From: Bradyrhizobium genosp. L
GTDB taxonomy: Bacteria; Pseudomonadota; Alphaproteobacteria; Rhizobiales; Xanthobacteraceae
DNA length: 64,000 nucleotides
Assembly (NCBI RefSeq): GCF_015624485.1
Contig: NZ_CP061378.1
Span: 6,200,001-6,264,000 of the forward strand
Direction: 5' to 3'
In this document: in pieces, positions 27,497 through 36,657 of the stretch
Layout: each line of letters starts with the position of its first letter
Position numbering within the stretch: position 1 is the first letter of the stretch
Notes under the pieces: generated by a model
Told to the model about the DNA's origin: nothing
Database searches by the model: none
Seen by the model: only the letters and a program-made list of their open reading frames with translations
Program-made: the position numbers and the translations under genes

Positions 27497-28186
27497 CTAG
27501 CGAAGTCTGGTAGTCTTCGCGCGATGGGGCGACCTATACCGCGCCAACAGCGATTCCCCGAAGCGGGCGAACAGCCCGGCCGGTACCGGATATACCTCGG
27601 TGCAGCCGGCCTGTCGTAGCGATTCCTCGGCAAGGCCGCCGCACAGAACGCCGATCGTCTCGATGCCGGCCTTTCTGGCCGCCTCGGCGTCGTAGGGTGT
27701 GTCGCCGATCGCGTCTGCGCCTTCGATCTTCAGTTTCTTCAGGACGATCTCGAACACGTCCGGAGCCAGGCTTTGATTCTTTGGCGTCTTCAGCCGATGT
27801 TGAGACTTCGACGAGGTCGGTGATGTCCGCGATCTTCAGATATTCGTCAAGCTCGGCCTTTTCGCTGACGATGCGATGGCGATGCGAAGCCCCTCATCTC
27901 GCACGCGACGCAGCAGGCTCGGGACTGCGAAGAACGGCTGAATGAGCGGCAGGTACTTGTTCTTGAACCGCTCGCCGCGCCACTCTTCCAATTCCTCGCC
28001 ATGGCTGATCGTCCTCGGACAGAAAGAAGGGAATGAGCTTGTCGCCCCCTTACCGATCTGGCTGCGGGCTTTTTCGAAACTGACGTCGTGACCGAACTTC
28101 ACCATGGCTTCCCGCCACGCTATGGCATGAAGATCGACGGAGTCCAGCAGCGTACCGTCGAGGTCGAAAATCGCGGCTTTAGGCAT
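27497..28186 (-). pseudogene. HAD-superfamily phosphatase with four frameshifts
   Basis: The N-terminus FDLDGTLLDSVDLHAIAWRE is a textbook HAD motif I. Pieces of motif II and the cap (IAIASSAK), DAKESKP and GADAIGDTPYDAEAARKAGI (motifs III/IV) follow but lie in different frames. Reading the neighbouring frame restores GGDKLIPFFLSEDD between IGKG and HGEELEEW, and AELDEYLKIADITDLVEVST after SSAK. Two shift-and-return pairs are therefore present. The third shift looks like loss of one A from an A run. The gene adjoins the previous small gene's stop and ends the kinase operon. The first pair keeps one long frame, so a partly functional N-terminal piece is possible. Confidence 0.8.
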
Positions 28187-28540
28187 TCAGGTTCCTCCGA
28201 GGCAAGCCGGCCCGATCTTCGCGTACCAGGCGGCACAGGGCGTGTTTTTAACGATGTGCCGGTCGAGGTCTGGCGATCCGTCCTTCCACCAAACGGGGCC
28301 TCGCTCGCTAAGCGTCCGGTTGAAATCGTCGATCGCCTTCTGCGCGGCGACCTCCGCCTCGAGGTCGGCGCTTTGCTTGACGTCGAGAACCACACGCCGA
28401 TCCGACATCAAGCGGGAGACGAGTTCTTTGCGCTTCGTTTCGTCGAGTCGGCAGTCGCCATCCGCCTCAGCCTTCCGCGTCGGCGAGATTGCGATCATTC
28501 CTGTTTCGCCTTCGCGCCGCCGGTCATCTTCGTATGGCAT
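28187..28540 (-). CDS. Small hypothetical protein in the kinase operon
   Basis: A 117-residue soluble, charged protein beginning MPYEDDRRREGETG, with a helical centre (KRKELVSRLMSDRRVVLDVK, AQKAIDDFNRTL) and GPVWWKDGSPDLDRH near the end. I do not recognise a family. The start overlaps the end of the receiver gene by about 17 bp, so it is co-translated with it; an upstream in-frame ATG (28597) would lie deep in the receiver gene. A start at the internal MIAISPTRKAE is also possible. Confidence 0.55.
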   Translation of the reverse strand: MPYEDDRRREGETGMIAISPTRKAEADGDCRLDETKRKELVSRLMSDRRVVLDVKQSADLEAEVAAQKAIDDFNRTLSERGPVWWKDGSPDLDRHIVKNTPCAAWYAKIGPACLGGT

Positions 28541-28907
28541 GGTCGATCGCTTCGGCGAGTTCGCGGGCCTGAAACGGCTTCTGCAAGACCGGCACATCCG
28601 ACCATTCGGCTCTGATGCCGCATGCGCCGTATCCCGTGGCGAATATGAAGGGGATTTCTCGGGATCGGAGAGAAGCGGCGAGCGGATAGGTCTCTTCGCC
28701 GTTCAAGTTGACGTCCAGTATCGCAAGGTCGGCGCTAGCGTCGGCCACAATCTTGCTGGCCTTCGACATGCTTCCGGAGGTGACCACCACGCGATGACCG
28801 AGGTCTTCGAGCATGTCTTCGATCATGATCGCCACCATGGATTCGTCCTCGACGACCATGACCTCCAGGCTAAAGTCGGCTTTCGCGGGATCGATCCATT
28901 GGTTCAT
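28524..28907 (-). CDS. Single-domain response regulator
   Basis: A 127-residue stand-alone receiver. The fold has VMVVEDESMVAIMIEDML (acidic pocket), ILDVNLNG (phospho-Asp), FATGYG and a Lys in VLQKPF. There is no output domain, so it acts by protein contact or as a phosphate sink. It overlaps the end of the 1234-residue kinase by 4 bp, making it the obvious partner of that kinase's HWE module. This HWE-kinase/single-receiver pairing is typical of rhizobial stress and light signalling. Confidence 0.93.
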   Translation of the reverse strand: MNQWIDPAKADFSLEVMVVEDESMVAIMIEDMLEDLGHRVVVTSGSMSKASKIVADASADLAILDVNLNGEETYPLAASLRSREIPFIFATGYGACGIRAEWSDVPVLQKPFQARELAEAIDHAIRR

Positions 28908-31900
28908 CGCACTTTGCCCTGTCCGTTAGCTTCGATAGGGGACCGGATCACCGAGACGACGCCGCTCGGCCGATATTCGATGGTCGCCTCGCCTCCCAGA
29001 TCGTGCGCAAGGTTGCGCTGGATCAGTCGTGTGCCGAAACCCTTGCGGGTCGGCTGGGATACCGGAGGACCGTCCCGTTCGGTCCATGTCAACACCAGTT
29101 CGCCCAACGTGTCTGAGGGCGCGACCACCCAATTTACTACGACAGTCCCCGCTTCATTGGAAAGCGCACCATATTTCGTCGCGTTCGTTGCAAGTTCATG
29201 TAGCGCCATCGACAGGGCCAGCGCCTGTTTAGGTGTCAGCCAGACGTCCGGGCCCTCGATCGACACTCTTGCGTCCTTCGATGCGAAAGGCTCGAGAGCC
29301 CGCTTTGCTACCTGGCGAAGCCGCGCTCCCTCCCAACTTTCGACGGTGAGCACGTCATGAGTGCGAGAAAGCGCCATGAGACGGGATTCAAACAAGGCCT
29401 GCGCATCGGTAGTGCGCTCCGTGTTGCGCATGGTCTGCATCGCGAGCGATTGCACCGTGGCAAGCGTATTTTTAACGCGATGATTCAGTTCGTTGATCAG
29501 GAGGACACGCTGCTCGTCGGCCTTGAGCCGTTCGGTGATGTCGGTATTAGTACCGAACCAGCGAATGATCTTCCCGTCGTCACCGCGGATCGGGAGAGCG
29601 CGCGACAAGAACCAACGATAGGTCCCATCCTTGCCACGTATTGGAAAGGTGTCTTCCCAAGGCTCCCCGGTCATGAAGCTCATCTTGATTTTGGCCAGCA
29701 CCGCGTCGGCATGGTCGAGATGGACCGCCTCACGCCAGCCCCATCCCATCATATCGGCCAGGCTCCGCCCGGTGTAATCGAGCCACCGCCTGTTGAACCA
29801 GTAGGCCAGCCCACCGGCATTGGCCATCCAGGCGAACTGACTCATATTATCGGCAAGCGCGTGGAATTCGGCCTCGCGTTCCGCGAGCTCCGTTTCGCCG
29901 ACGACGCGATCCGTGACGTCGTACCCTTCCACGAAAATGCCGGTTACGACGCCTTGCGCGTCCACGATCGGCTGATAGATGAAGTCCAGGTAGCGCTGTT
30001 CCTGCCGCCCGTTACGCCGCAATCGGATCGGGTGGCTTTTGCCTGCCACCGAAGCCCCTGACAAGAAGACCTCGTCGAGCAACTCGAAAAAGCCTTCCCC
30101 TTCCAATTCGGGAAAAGCCTCTCGGACGGGCTTACCGATAAGGTCTCGCTGTCCGACCAGCTTCAGATAGGCGCCGTTGGTCAGCTCGAATATGTGGCCG
30201 GGTCCCCGCAGCACGCACATGAAGCCCGGCGCCTGCTCGAACAAGCCCCGGAGCCGTTCGCTTTCGGTCGCAAGCTGCCTGTTGAGGCGGTCGACGGTTT
30301 CCTTGTCCGCGGCGAGCTGTTCGTTGGCCAGCTTGAGCGATTCCTTCGCCTGCCGACGAACGTCGGCGAGCTTGAGGTTTCCGCCAACCTGCGCGAGGAG
30401 TTCGCGCGCGGAGAAAGGCTTGACGAGATAATCGTCGGCTCCGGCGTCAAGTCCTTCTACCCGCGCTTCCTCGCCTGCACGCGCCGACAGCATGATGACC
30501 GGCAGATCGCTCAGGTCAGGATCGCCACGAATTGCCTTGAGCAACCCGAACCCGTCGAGCTTCGGCATCATGACGTCGGTCAAGACGAGGTCGGGGCGCT
30601 TGGCTTTAATGGCTTCGAGGGCGGCAAAGCCGTCGGCGACCGACTCGATCGCCCACCGCTCCCCGAGCAGACGGACCATGTACTCCCGCATGTCGGCGTT
30701 ATCATCGGCAACCAGGATACGGGATTTTTGGGTGCCGCTCCATTCGCCAGCCACGTCGGCGGGGGGACCGTCGATCCATCGCAAGGCCTCCTCGACATAG
30801 GCATTGGCTCCCTTCGAGGCCAAGCCAACTATGGCACCGCCCACCACGACTTTCGCCGACGGAAGGTGGGCGGTGCCGAAGGGGATGCGGACGGTAAATC
30901 TGCTGCCGCGGGCCGGTTCGCTGTCGACCTTGACGGCGCCGCCATGAAGTCGCACGATTTCCTCGACCAGTGCGAGTCCGATGCCGGAGCCCTCAAAGGA
31001 CCGGCCTTTCTGACCGCCGACCTGGTAGAAACGCTCGAATAGTTTCGGCAGTTCGTCGGCGGGAATACCGGCTCCGGTGTCGGTGACGGTGAGTTCGGCG
31101 GCTTTGCCATCGGCGGACGTCTGCATGGCGACGTATATTCCGCCTTCGAGCGTGAATTTGAACGCGTTCGACAGCAGGTTGAGAACAACCTTTTCCCACA
31201 TGTCACGGTCGACATAAACCGGCACGGGGAGAGACCCGCTTGCGACCTGGAACTTCAAGCCGGCCTTTTCGGCCGCGGACCTGAAGTTCGCTGCGAGTTC
31301 GACCGTCAATGCGTCGAGATCGACGGGCTGGAAATTCGCATGCGCGCGTCCGGCCTCCAACCGCGAAAAATCGAGCAGCGAATTCACCAGTTTCAGAAGC
31401 CGCAACGCATTGCGGTGTGCGACCTCGACAAGCGCGCGGCTCTCTTCGGTGGCGACGGCGCCCGGATCCGCCAGGAGATCTTCCAACGGGCCCAGCATCA
31501 GGGTCAATGGGGTACGAAACTCATGCGACACGTTGGAAAAGAATGCCGTCTTTTGTCGGTTGATATCCTCTAGCGCTTCCGCTCGACGTTTTTCCTCCTC
31601 ATAGGCCTGCGCGCTGGCGATCGTCGCTGCGATCTGTCCGGCGACGAGCTCAAGAAATCCCATGTATCCCTCATCGAAAAGCCGAAATGGATTCAGCCCC
31701 ACAACGAGGACAGCCGCGCGGCTGGTTTCGCCGCTGGGCAGGATGGGCAACAGCACGGCTTTGCTCGGAGCCTGATTCCAGGCACCGCTGGGCAGTACCA
31801 AAGAGAACCTGGCGGCGAGATCGTGAACGAGCACCGGCCGTTGCGCCTGGAGCGCTTCGTGAAGCGGCCAGATCGAACGTTGGTCGGGTTTCAAGACCTT

Positions 31901-32608
31901 TGGAGCCGCAGGGTGGCCGCCCTCTATGCCGCATGAACCCGCCAGGATAAAATCGCCGGAATCCCCATCCACATCATAGAGGATTGCGAACGGCACATCG
32001 CGCGAGTTGGTGCAAAGCGCTCCCAAGCTTCGCGCGCAGGCTTCCCGCCACGTGCGCGCTGCGGCGGCCTCCGCCGCAAGCTGGCGCAACAGCGAGAGTT
32101 GCCGCTCACCGATAACGCGCTGGGTATCGTCGGTATTGGCGCAGATGATGCCCCCGGCGCTACCGTCATCGTCGGGTATGGGGCTGTAGGAAAACGTGTA
32201 GTAGGTCTCTTCCGGATAGCCGTTGCGCTCCATGATAAGGAGCTGCTCCTCGACGTAAGTCCCTTCGATGCCGGTCATGGCGGTGGCCAGCAGCGGGCCG
32301 ATGTCGCCCCAGATTTCGTGCCAGACGCGCGACGTGGGCTTACCCAGCGCCCACGGATGCTTTCCCCCGATGATCGATTTGTAAGGGTCGTTGTAAAGGT
32401 AGATGAGTTCGGGTCCCCAACCGATCCATATCGGCTGGCGCGACGTAAGCATGATCCGGACGGCCGTCTTCAGGCTTTGCGGCCATCGCTCGGGCGGTCC
32501 GAGCGGCGTTGCGCGCCAGTCGATCGCACGCATGAGAGCGCCCATCTCCCCGCCGCCTGCCAGGAAATTGGGCCCCGCCGCTGCCTGTTCTAAAGCCAAT
32601 CCTTCCAA
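28904..32608 (-). CDS. Giant hybrid sensor with two kinase modules
   Basis: A 1234-residue soluble protein. An N-terminal PAS-like segment (about 45-165) and a GAF-like domain (about 180-335) lead to a first kinase: H-box SHEFRTPL with His362, N box NLLSNAFKF, DTGAGIP and SGIGLALV. A receiver (about 628-745) has Asp678 in LTDVMMPK. Two PAS domains (about 785-905 and 910-1025) precede a second kinase of the HWE/HisKA_2 type: NELNHRVKNTLA with His1043, ALHELATNATKYGAL and GFGTRLI. One chain therefore holds a classical HisKA kinase with its receiver plus an HWE kinase. The following gene is a single receiver. No membrane segment is seen; the GAF/PAS ligand is unknown. Confidence 0.94.
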   Translation of the reverse strand: MEGLALEQAAAGPNFLAGGGEMGALMRAIDWRATPLGPPERWPQSLKTAVRIMLTSRQPIWIGWGPELIYLYNDPYKSIIGGKHPWALGKPTSRVWHEIWGDIGPLLATAMTGIEGTYVEEQLLIMERNGYPEETYYTFSYSPIPDDDGSAGGIICANTDDTQRVIGERQLSLLRQLAAEAAAARTWREACARSLGALCTNSRDVPFAILYDVDGDSGDFILAGSCGIEGGHPAAPKVLKPDQRSIWPLHEALQAQRPVLVHDLAARFSLVLPSGAWNQAPSKAVLLPILPSGETSRAAVLVVGLNPFRLFDEGYMGFLELVAGQIAATIASAQAYEEEKRRAEALEDINRQKTAFFSNVSHEFRTPLTLMLGPLEDLLADPGAVATEESRALVEVAHRNALRLLKLVNSLLDFSRLEAGRAHANFQPVDLDALTVELAANFRSAAEKAGLKFQVASGSLPVPVYVDRDMWEKVVLNLLSNAFKFTLEGGIYVAMQTSADGKAAELTVTDTGAGIPADELPKLFERFYQVGGQKGRSFEGSGIGLALVEEIVRLHGGAVKVDSEPARGSRFTVRIPFGTAHLPSAKVVVGGAIVGLASKGANAYVEEALRWIDGPPADVAGEWSGTQKSRILVADDNADMREYMVRLLGERWAIESVADGFAALEAIKAKRPDLVLTDVMMPKLDGFGLLKAIRGDPDLSDLPVIMLSARAGEEARVEGLDAGADDYLVKPFSARELLAQVGGNLKLADVRRQAKESLKLANEQLAADKETVDRLNRQLATESERLRGLFEQAPGFMCVLRGPGHIFELTNGAYLKLVGQRDLIGKPVREAFPELEGEGFFELLDEVFLSGASVAGKSHPIRLRRNGRQEQRYLDFIYQPIVDAQGVVTGIFVEGYDVTDRVVGETELAEREAEFHALADNMSQFAWMANAGGLAYWFNRRWLDYTGRSLADMMGWGWREAVHLDHADAVLAKIKMSFMTGEPWEDTFPIRGKDGTYRWFLSRALPIRGDDGKIIRWFGTNTDITERLKADEQRVLLINELNHRVKNTLATVQSLAMQTMRNTERTTDAQALFESRLMALSRTHDVLTVESWEGARLRQVAKRALEPFASKDARVSIEGPDVWLTPKQALALSMALHELATNATKYGALSNEAGTVVVNWVVAPSDTLGELVLTWTERDGPPVSQPTRKGFGTRLIQRNLAHDLGGEATIEYRPSGVVSVIRSPIEANGQGKVR

Positions 32609-33235
32609 CGATGCCGCCCTCGAAAACCAACGTTCTACGCGAAATGATCCGCACCCGGCGGAAGCAATGCTTATTCAGCGGCGAGTTCGAAAGGACGCCC
32701 GTCGGCGGAATGTCCATTGCCCGCCCGCTCGCTATCCATGACGCCAGCCCGGGTCGACGGGTCGTTCAAAGTTCCCTCCTTTTTCAACGCACAATAATTC
32801 CCGAGGAAGCGTCGGGTTCCTTGGATATCCGGGAAAGGCCTGTGATTACGGCGGTGGGCCCGCATCCGAATCGGCTGACCCAGCTTCCCGGGGGAGACCA
32901 GCTACCGAAGGCCCCCAGCCTTGCTAGCGCCCCCGTGCTGCGGCCGGCGCAAGTTCGCTCCCATTGCGGGCTGCCCGGAGGACGCGTCGGTTCTTATGTG
33001 TCGGCGGAATTTGAAGGAGCTCGGCTGGCAAGCGTTCCGTCGTACCCATCCCGACCTCGAGATTCTTCGGCTTTACGGCGCAGGCCAGGGTCCATGCGAG
33101 CCGCTTGCCAACGACCTCAACAACTTGCGTTGTGGGTACCTTGGCCGACCGGCATTGCAGTCAAAGCAGCGCAATGAGTAATCAGCTAACCCGGAATCCA
33201 CTCGCATCCGACATCGGAAACGATTCAGCGGTGCG
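32609..33235. other. Intergenic stretch, nothing firm
   Basis: Both strands have open frames up to about 190 codons, but with Arg/Pro/Ser-rich shadow-like composition. One minus-strand tail (about 32671-32760) has slightly coding-like wording but no start. No EcfG-type motif was found in front of the large kinase. Confidence 0.35.
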
Positions 33236-33610
33236 ATGATTGAGTGCCAACGTATCAACCCGTCGGAGGCACCATGGGGCAAAAGGTGCGATGCCATCGA
33301 ATGGATCCTCGACGAGGGCAAGGAGATCATGGAGGAGTATGAGGATGAGCCGGCGCTGGATACCGGGCTTTTGACGGTGGCGCAGGTCGTCGAAGACTAT
33401 GAGATCTTACGCTACGGCACGCTGAGATCATGGGCCGCGAAACTTGGAATGAAGGACGCGGTAAAGCTCCTTGACCAGACACTAACCGAGGAAAAGAAGA
33501 CCGGCGACACGCTGACAAAACTCGCCAACGGCGAAGTCAACGCGGTCGCGCGACCGATCCGGGAAGTCCCGGTCCGGCCGGGCTTCCCTCTTCGAATCTT
33601 GTGGACCTAG
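33236..33610 (+). pseudogene. Truncated DUF892 ferritin-like gene
   Basis: From about 33273 the translation reads GKRCDAIEWILDEGKEIMEE, then YEILRYGTLRSWAAKLGMKD and LTEEKKTGDTLTKLA. It is nearly the same as the C-terminal half of the intact gene at 37262-37750. The first about 75 residues, including half the metal-binding four-helix bundle, are missing and the tail is replaced. Decayed paralogue. Confidence 0.8.
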
Positions 33611-33942
33611 CCAAGAACTCTTGCGCGCAGGGCGGTGAACCAGCCCCAGAGCCGGGCGAACCAAGGCAGCGTCAGCAGCTTGGGTTTGACGATCTTGAAC
33701 AAGCGTTCGACAAGCAGCAGACTGGCGCCGTACGCCGCGACAATCATTGCCGTGCCGGTGACCCAGTGCCCATCGCCAGCGACGGCAACCGCGATCAGCT
33801 TCAAAGGCTCGACGACGCTGGCGGGCAACAGCAGCAGCGCCAAGGATTGATAAGGCCCCAGCTGCTCGATGCGGGCACGAAGTCTGTTCCCATCCTCGGT
33901 GCCGGCGTTTCTGCGCAAGTCTATCATAAAAACCCCGGACAC
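33607..33942 (-). CDS. Small two-helix membrane protein
   Basis: A 111-residue protein with two hydrophobic helices (SLALLLLPASVVEPLKLIAV and GTAMIVAAYGASLLLVERL) and a basic amphipathic end, KPKLLTLPWFARLWGWF. I recognise it as a short conserved membrane protein of rhizobia without known function. A broken copy is at 24421-24694. It ends tail to tail with the DUF892 relic. It lies in the same strand run as the membrane-protein/peptide pair upstream and may share their transcript. Confidence 0.7.
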   Translation of the reverse strand: MSGVFMIDLRRNAGTEDGNRLRARIEQLGPYQSLALLLLPASVVEPLKLIAVAVAGDGHWVTGTAMIVAAYGASLLLVERLFKIVKPKLLTLPWFARLWGWFTALRARVLG

Positions 33943-34015
33943 AAACGATTCGGCGTCGCGCGCTCCCGGTGCTGCACGCGACGCCGAACGGCAACGATTA
34001 CGACCTCTGCGCCGC

Positions 34016-34087
34016 TCAATGATGCAGCAGCATGATCAGGATTATCAGCGGGATCGGAATTCCAAGCAACCAAAGCAGAATAGGCAT
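34016..34087 (-). CDS. 23-residue hydrophobic peptide
   Basis: A start codon with an excellent ribosome site (AAGGAGAGATCA) opens a 23-residue, almost wholly hydrophobic peptide (MPILLWLLGIPIPLIILI and five more). It lies 21 bp after the roughly 290-residue membrane-protein gene, on the same strand. A peptide of equal size and character sits beside that protein's paralogue at 46147-46221, which argues that both are real genes. It is probably a single-span inner-membrane regulator or partner. Confidence 0.65.
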   Translation of the reverse strand: MPILLWLLGIPIPLIILIMLLHH

Positions 34088-34108
34088 TGATCTCTCCTTT
34101 TTCGAAAG

Positions 34109-34975
34109 TTAGCGATTAAATGCGGTCTTGCCGTAGCTCTTCTTTTCCCACGTCCCGTCGCGGAGCCCGCCGCCTTCCATCGCAGCGGCCGCGGCGGAGA
34201 ACGCGCCGATGAACAGCGACAGCGTCAGCCAGATCGCAAGCTGCATGGTCGTCTTCCGGGCGTTATCGAGGTCGGCCTTGACCTGGTTGGACACGTCGTT
34301 GACGCGCTTTTCGGCCTCGGCCTGGCTCAGGCCCGTCCGCGCCGAGACCACCTTGGCGACGTAGGTCCGATCGGCGGGATCGAGTCCGCCGTCCTTGCGA
34401 AAGCTGGTCGTGAACAGACGGACCATCTGGGCGTGGGTGTCGGAGGAACTCTGCTGCGCTTGCGCGGACGGATTATCGGAGCGAAGCAACGTGTCGACGT
34501 ACCTATCCATCGGCGATGATTGCGCAGAGTTGGTTGCGGCCGCCGTCGTCCCGGAAGCCGCCCCGCCGATCAGCGAACTGGCCGGTGACGCAAGAACCAT
34601 CGCGCCAAAGACGGACGCGACCGCCCAGGCCAAAAAGCCGTGGGCCGTGTCGCGGAATTGCACTTCGTCGGTGTGGATTCCCGTCCACTTGGTCCGCAAG
34701 CGGCCTGCCAGATAGCCGCCGACCGCCGAGGAGATCATCGCCATCACGATGAAATAAAGACCGGTGCCGATCTCGAACGTCGTCGACGACACTCCCGACC
34801 CGGCCCAAGGAGAGACCACCGCAAAGCCCATGCCTGCTCCGAAGGAAAGGAGCAGAAGCGTCAGCGCGCAGGATGCCGCGGCGCCCGCAAGAATGGCGGC
34901 CCAAGACACGCCAGAAACCGTTGGTTCAACCAGTTCCGTTTCCGTCCGAACCGATTGAGGCGACATCGCTTCCAT
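34109..34975 (-). CDS. Multi-span membrane protein, stress-island family
   Basis: A 288-residue protein. An N-terminal cytosolic segment is followed by two or three helices (WAAILAGAAASCALTLLLLS, TGLYFIVMAMISSAVGGYLA, FLAWAVASVFGAMVLASPAS). A polar central domain with DPADRTYVAKVV and SQAEAEKRVNDV leads to a last helix, LSLFIGAFSAAAAAMEGG. The family is present three times: intact here and at 45297-46139, and as a C-terminal relic near 63.2 kb. The start at 34975 has GGAGG 8 bases upstream, and a GGAAC-N16-CATT motif is 39 bp upstream. The function is unknown; the EAEKRV-type repeat recalls a lumenal or periplasmic helical domain. Confidence 0.75.
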   Translation of the reverse strand: MEAMSPQSVRTETELVEPTVSGVSWAAILAGAAASCALTLLLLSFGAGMGFAVVSPWAGSGVSSTTFEIGTGLYFIVMAMISSAVGGYLAGRLRTKWTGIHTDEVQFRDTAHGFLAWAVASVFGAMVLASPASSLIGGAASGTTAAATNSAQSSPMDRYVDTLLRSDNPSAQAQQSSSDTHAQMVRLFTTSFRKDGGLDPADRTYVAKVVSARTGLSQAEAEKRVNDVSNQVKADLDNARKTTMQLAIWLTLSLFIGAFSAAAAAMEGGGLRDGTWEKKSYGKTAFNR

Positions 34976-35013
34976 CTTCGTTTCCTCCGCGATTGGCTTT
35001 GATCTGCCCAAAG

Positions 35014-35038
35014 AATGCGCATCGAAAACGAAAGTTCC
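35014..35038 (-). promoter_or_regulatory. EcfG-type promoter candidate (weak -10)
   Basis: The minus strand has GGAAC, exactly 16 bases, then CATT (consensus CGTT), 39 bp before the membrane-protein start. Confidence 0.4.
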
Positions 35039-35044
35039 AGAATC

Positions 35045-35389
35045 GAAAGTCAGGGGCGATGCGACGAAACCGCCGTCGGCTCGACCACGACCGCGGTGCG
35101 CCGAGCCGTTGGTCCCTGCTCCTTGCTGGCTTTGACGAAGGGGCCGAGCGCGTAAAGGCCTTCGTCTTTTCAATAGGCACCCTTGACTGGCGGTCGATGA
35201 ATACGGTGCAGCCAGCTTCCTTTCCACCGGGTGTTTCGGGATCCGGCAGATCGATCCGGTCAACGATCGCTTACATGGCCCGTACCTCATCCACGGTGAA
35301 GAAATGCCAGGGTCGGCCCGCTCGACGGTTGCCCGGCTCAGGGCTGTCGTACCGACCAGCCAGGCGGCAAGCCAAAGCCGACGCTGCAT
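35045..35389 (-). pseudogene. Gluconate 2-dehydrogenase subunit 3-like relic
   Basis: Three frames together rebuild the small, exported gluconate-dehydrogenase subunit 3. A signal-like start is MQRRLWLAAWLVGTTALS. In another frame come FFTVDEVRAM, a stop, AIVDRIDLPDPETPGGKEAG and CTVFIDRQ. In a third is GLYALGPFVKASKEQG. Frameshifts and a nonsense codon make it dead. The catalytic flavoprotein and cytochrome subunits that normally accompany it are absent, so a whole operon was lost. Confidence 0.65.
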
Positions 35390-35487
35390 GGGAGATCTCG
35401 TTGCGTCACCTCGCGGCACCGTAAGAAGGTTTCACTCGTTTCTATGCAGCGTGCTCGCCGGCCGAATGAACCGCGCCCGGAATAATG

Positions 35488-35531
35488 AAAAGGACCCGGG
35501 CAGCCTTGGGGCGCGATGCCTCGGTCCTTTT
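35488..35531. terminator. Bidirectional terminator-like hairpin
   Basis: AAAAGGACC and GGTCCTTTT pair perfectly, with further pairing GGGCA / TGCCT after one mismatch and a short loop. The A run before and T run after the stem allow termination in both directions. No clear upstream gene remains; it may have served genes now lost. Confidence 0.65.
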
Positions 35532-35725
35532 ATGCCGCGCAGGATGACCCGTGCGGCGCGCCGGAAGGTTCCAACCCGTCTTTCCCAATCCGATTAACCT
35601 ATGTGCCTTTCGTCACCGATCAGCTGGCTTATAGTCAGCGTCGTCGGACGGCTGTGGCAGATATCGGTGAAGAGATCGTCCATCACAGCGCTCCCGCCCC
35701 ACGCAAACAGGGAGCAGTGCCATCC

Positions 35726-35948
35726 ATGGTCATCAAGCGGCGACGCTTCAAGCAAATCCAGTCCCTCGAAGAGCGCTTGGTTGGACGAGGCGATGCGCTT
35801 GCGAGCGCAAGCCAATCTGCTTCCACCGGGTTCGAAGCAGGAAGCAGTCCTGAGCAAAGTCCGGCAGGCAGACGCCGCCCTCCATATAAGCAAGTGGCTC
35901 GCCTCACTGGCCCCAAAGCGTCGATGTAGGTTTGCGCTCCATGATTGA
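35726..35948 (+). pseudogene. Frameshifted copy of the 12593-12802 small-protein family
   Basis: Starting at ATG 35726 the reading MVIKRRRFKQIQSLEERL is followed, one base out of frame, by LDEAMRLRAQANLLPPGSK, then LSKVRQADAALHISKWL. The rebuilt protein aligns without gaps to the intact small protein at 12593-12802. One inserted base near 35780 (GCTTGGTTGG) breaks it. Confidence 0.75.
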
Positions 35949-36061
35949 CCAGCCGCATTTGGATTTCTATTCGCTCCCGGCGCGGGGTCTGCCTTGGCGT
36001 CGCATTCTTCAGCGCTGTGCTGTTGATTGCTATCGTGCTGACGCGGGCTTTCGTCATCTAG
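35945..36061 (+). CDS. Possible 38-residue membrane peptide (TTG start)
   Basis: A frame from TTG 35945 encodes a basic start (SRIWISIRSRRG) and a single helix, VCLGVAFFSAVLLIAIVLT. Composition is right for a real single-span protein, but there is no ribosome site and it overlaps the previous relic. Confidence 0.3.
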   Translation: MTSRIWISIRSRRGVCLGVAFFSAVLLIAIVLTRAFVI

Positions 36062-36657
36062 CAAGAAGGCGTCGGTGATCCGGAAGAGCTGCGTTTCGCA
36101 AGGAGACCGTTCGACAGATCCTCGTGCAAGGCAGTTCTACTCGGACGGGCCGCCCCGCCCCGTCCATCACCGGTCGCAAAGCGGAGCAGCCACTCGACCG
36201 CCACGCCGATAACAGATCCCGCAGCGACATCGCTCACCAAGTGAGCCAACAGGACCACCCGCGTCGACATCAGTCCGCTTCCGAGACCCCATGCCAATCG
36301 ACGCTGCGGCGCAGGAAGTCGGCTGGCGGCAGACAGCAACACGCCGATTTGGATCGCGTGTCCCGACGGAAAGGAGTCGTCCGCCTGTCCGGAAAATGGG
36401 ATGCCGTGCTGATGGCCCAGCAAGGTCATACGGTCGGGTCGCTTTTGATTGAAGACAGATTCGAGGAGATGCAACGCTAGAAACGCCGTAACGGATGTCG
36501 CGAGGAGATGAACGCTGGCAACGCGCTGAGAACGCGACCTGCGGCGGCCCGATAACCACCAGCCCGGTGCGGCGGCACGCACGACGTGCTCGTCGGCGGC
36601 CCGCGTCAGGATCGAAGCTGCACGCTCTGTCGGCGGCGTCGTGTTGCGGACAATCAC
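36058..36657 (-). CDS. PAP2-family membrane phosphatase
   Basis: A 199-residue membrane protein with the three phosphatase signatures in order: KRPDR (motif 1), DDSFPSGHA (motif 2, catalytic His) and STRVVLLAHLVSDV (motif 3, with the nucleophilic His). Hydrophobic stretches surround them. Such enzymes dephosphorylate lipid phosphates or undecaprenyl pyrophosphate at the periplasmic face. The C-terminal about 35 residues are polar and variable. It is a lone gene in the stress cluster; no promoter motif is recognised. Confidence 0.85.
   Translation of the reverse strand: MIVRNTTPPTERAASILTRAADEHVVRAAAPGWWLSGRRRSRSQRVASVHLLATSVTAFLALHLLESVFNQKRPDRMTLLGHQHGIPFSGQADDSFPSGHAIQIGVLLSAASRLPAPQRRLAWGLGSGLMSTRVVLLAHLVSDVAAGSVIGVAVEWLLRFATGDGRGGAARPSRTALHEDLSNGLLAKRSSSGSPTPSC

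Noticed and set aside
32611..33177. 188-codon plus-strand frame after the giant kinase
   Set aside because: Arg/Pro/Ser-rich without any motif; starts opposite the kinase promoter region; judged non-coding.
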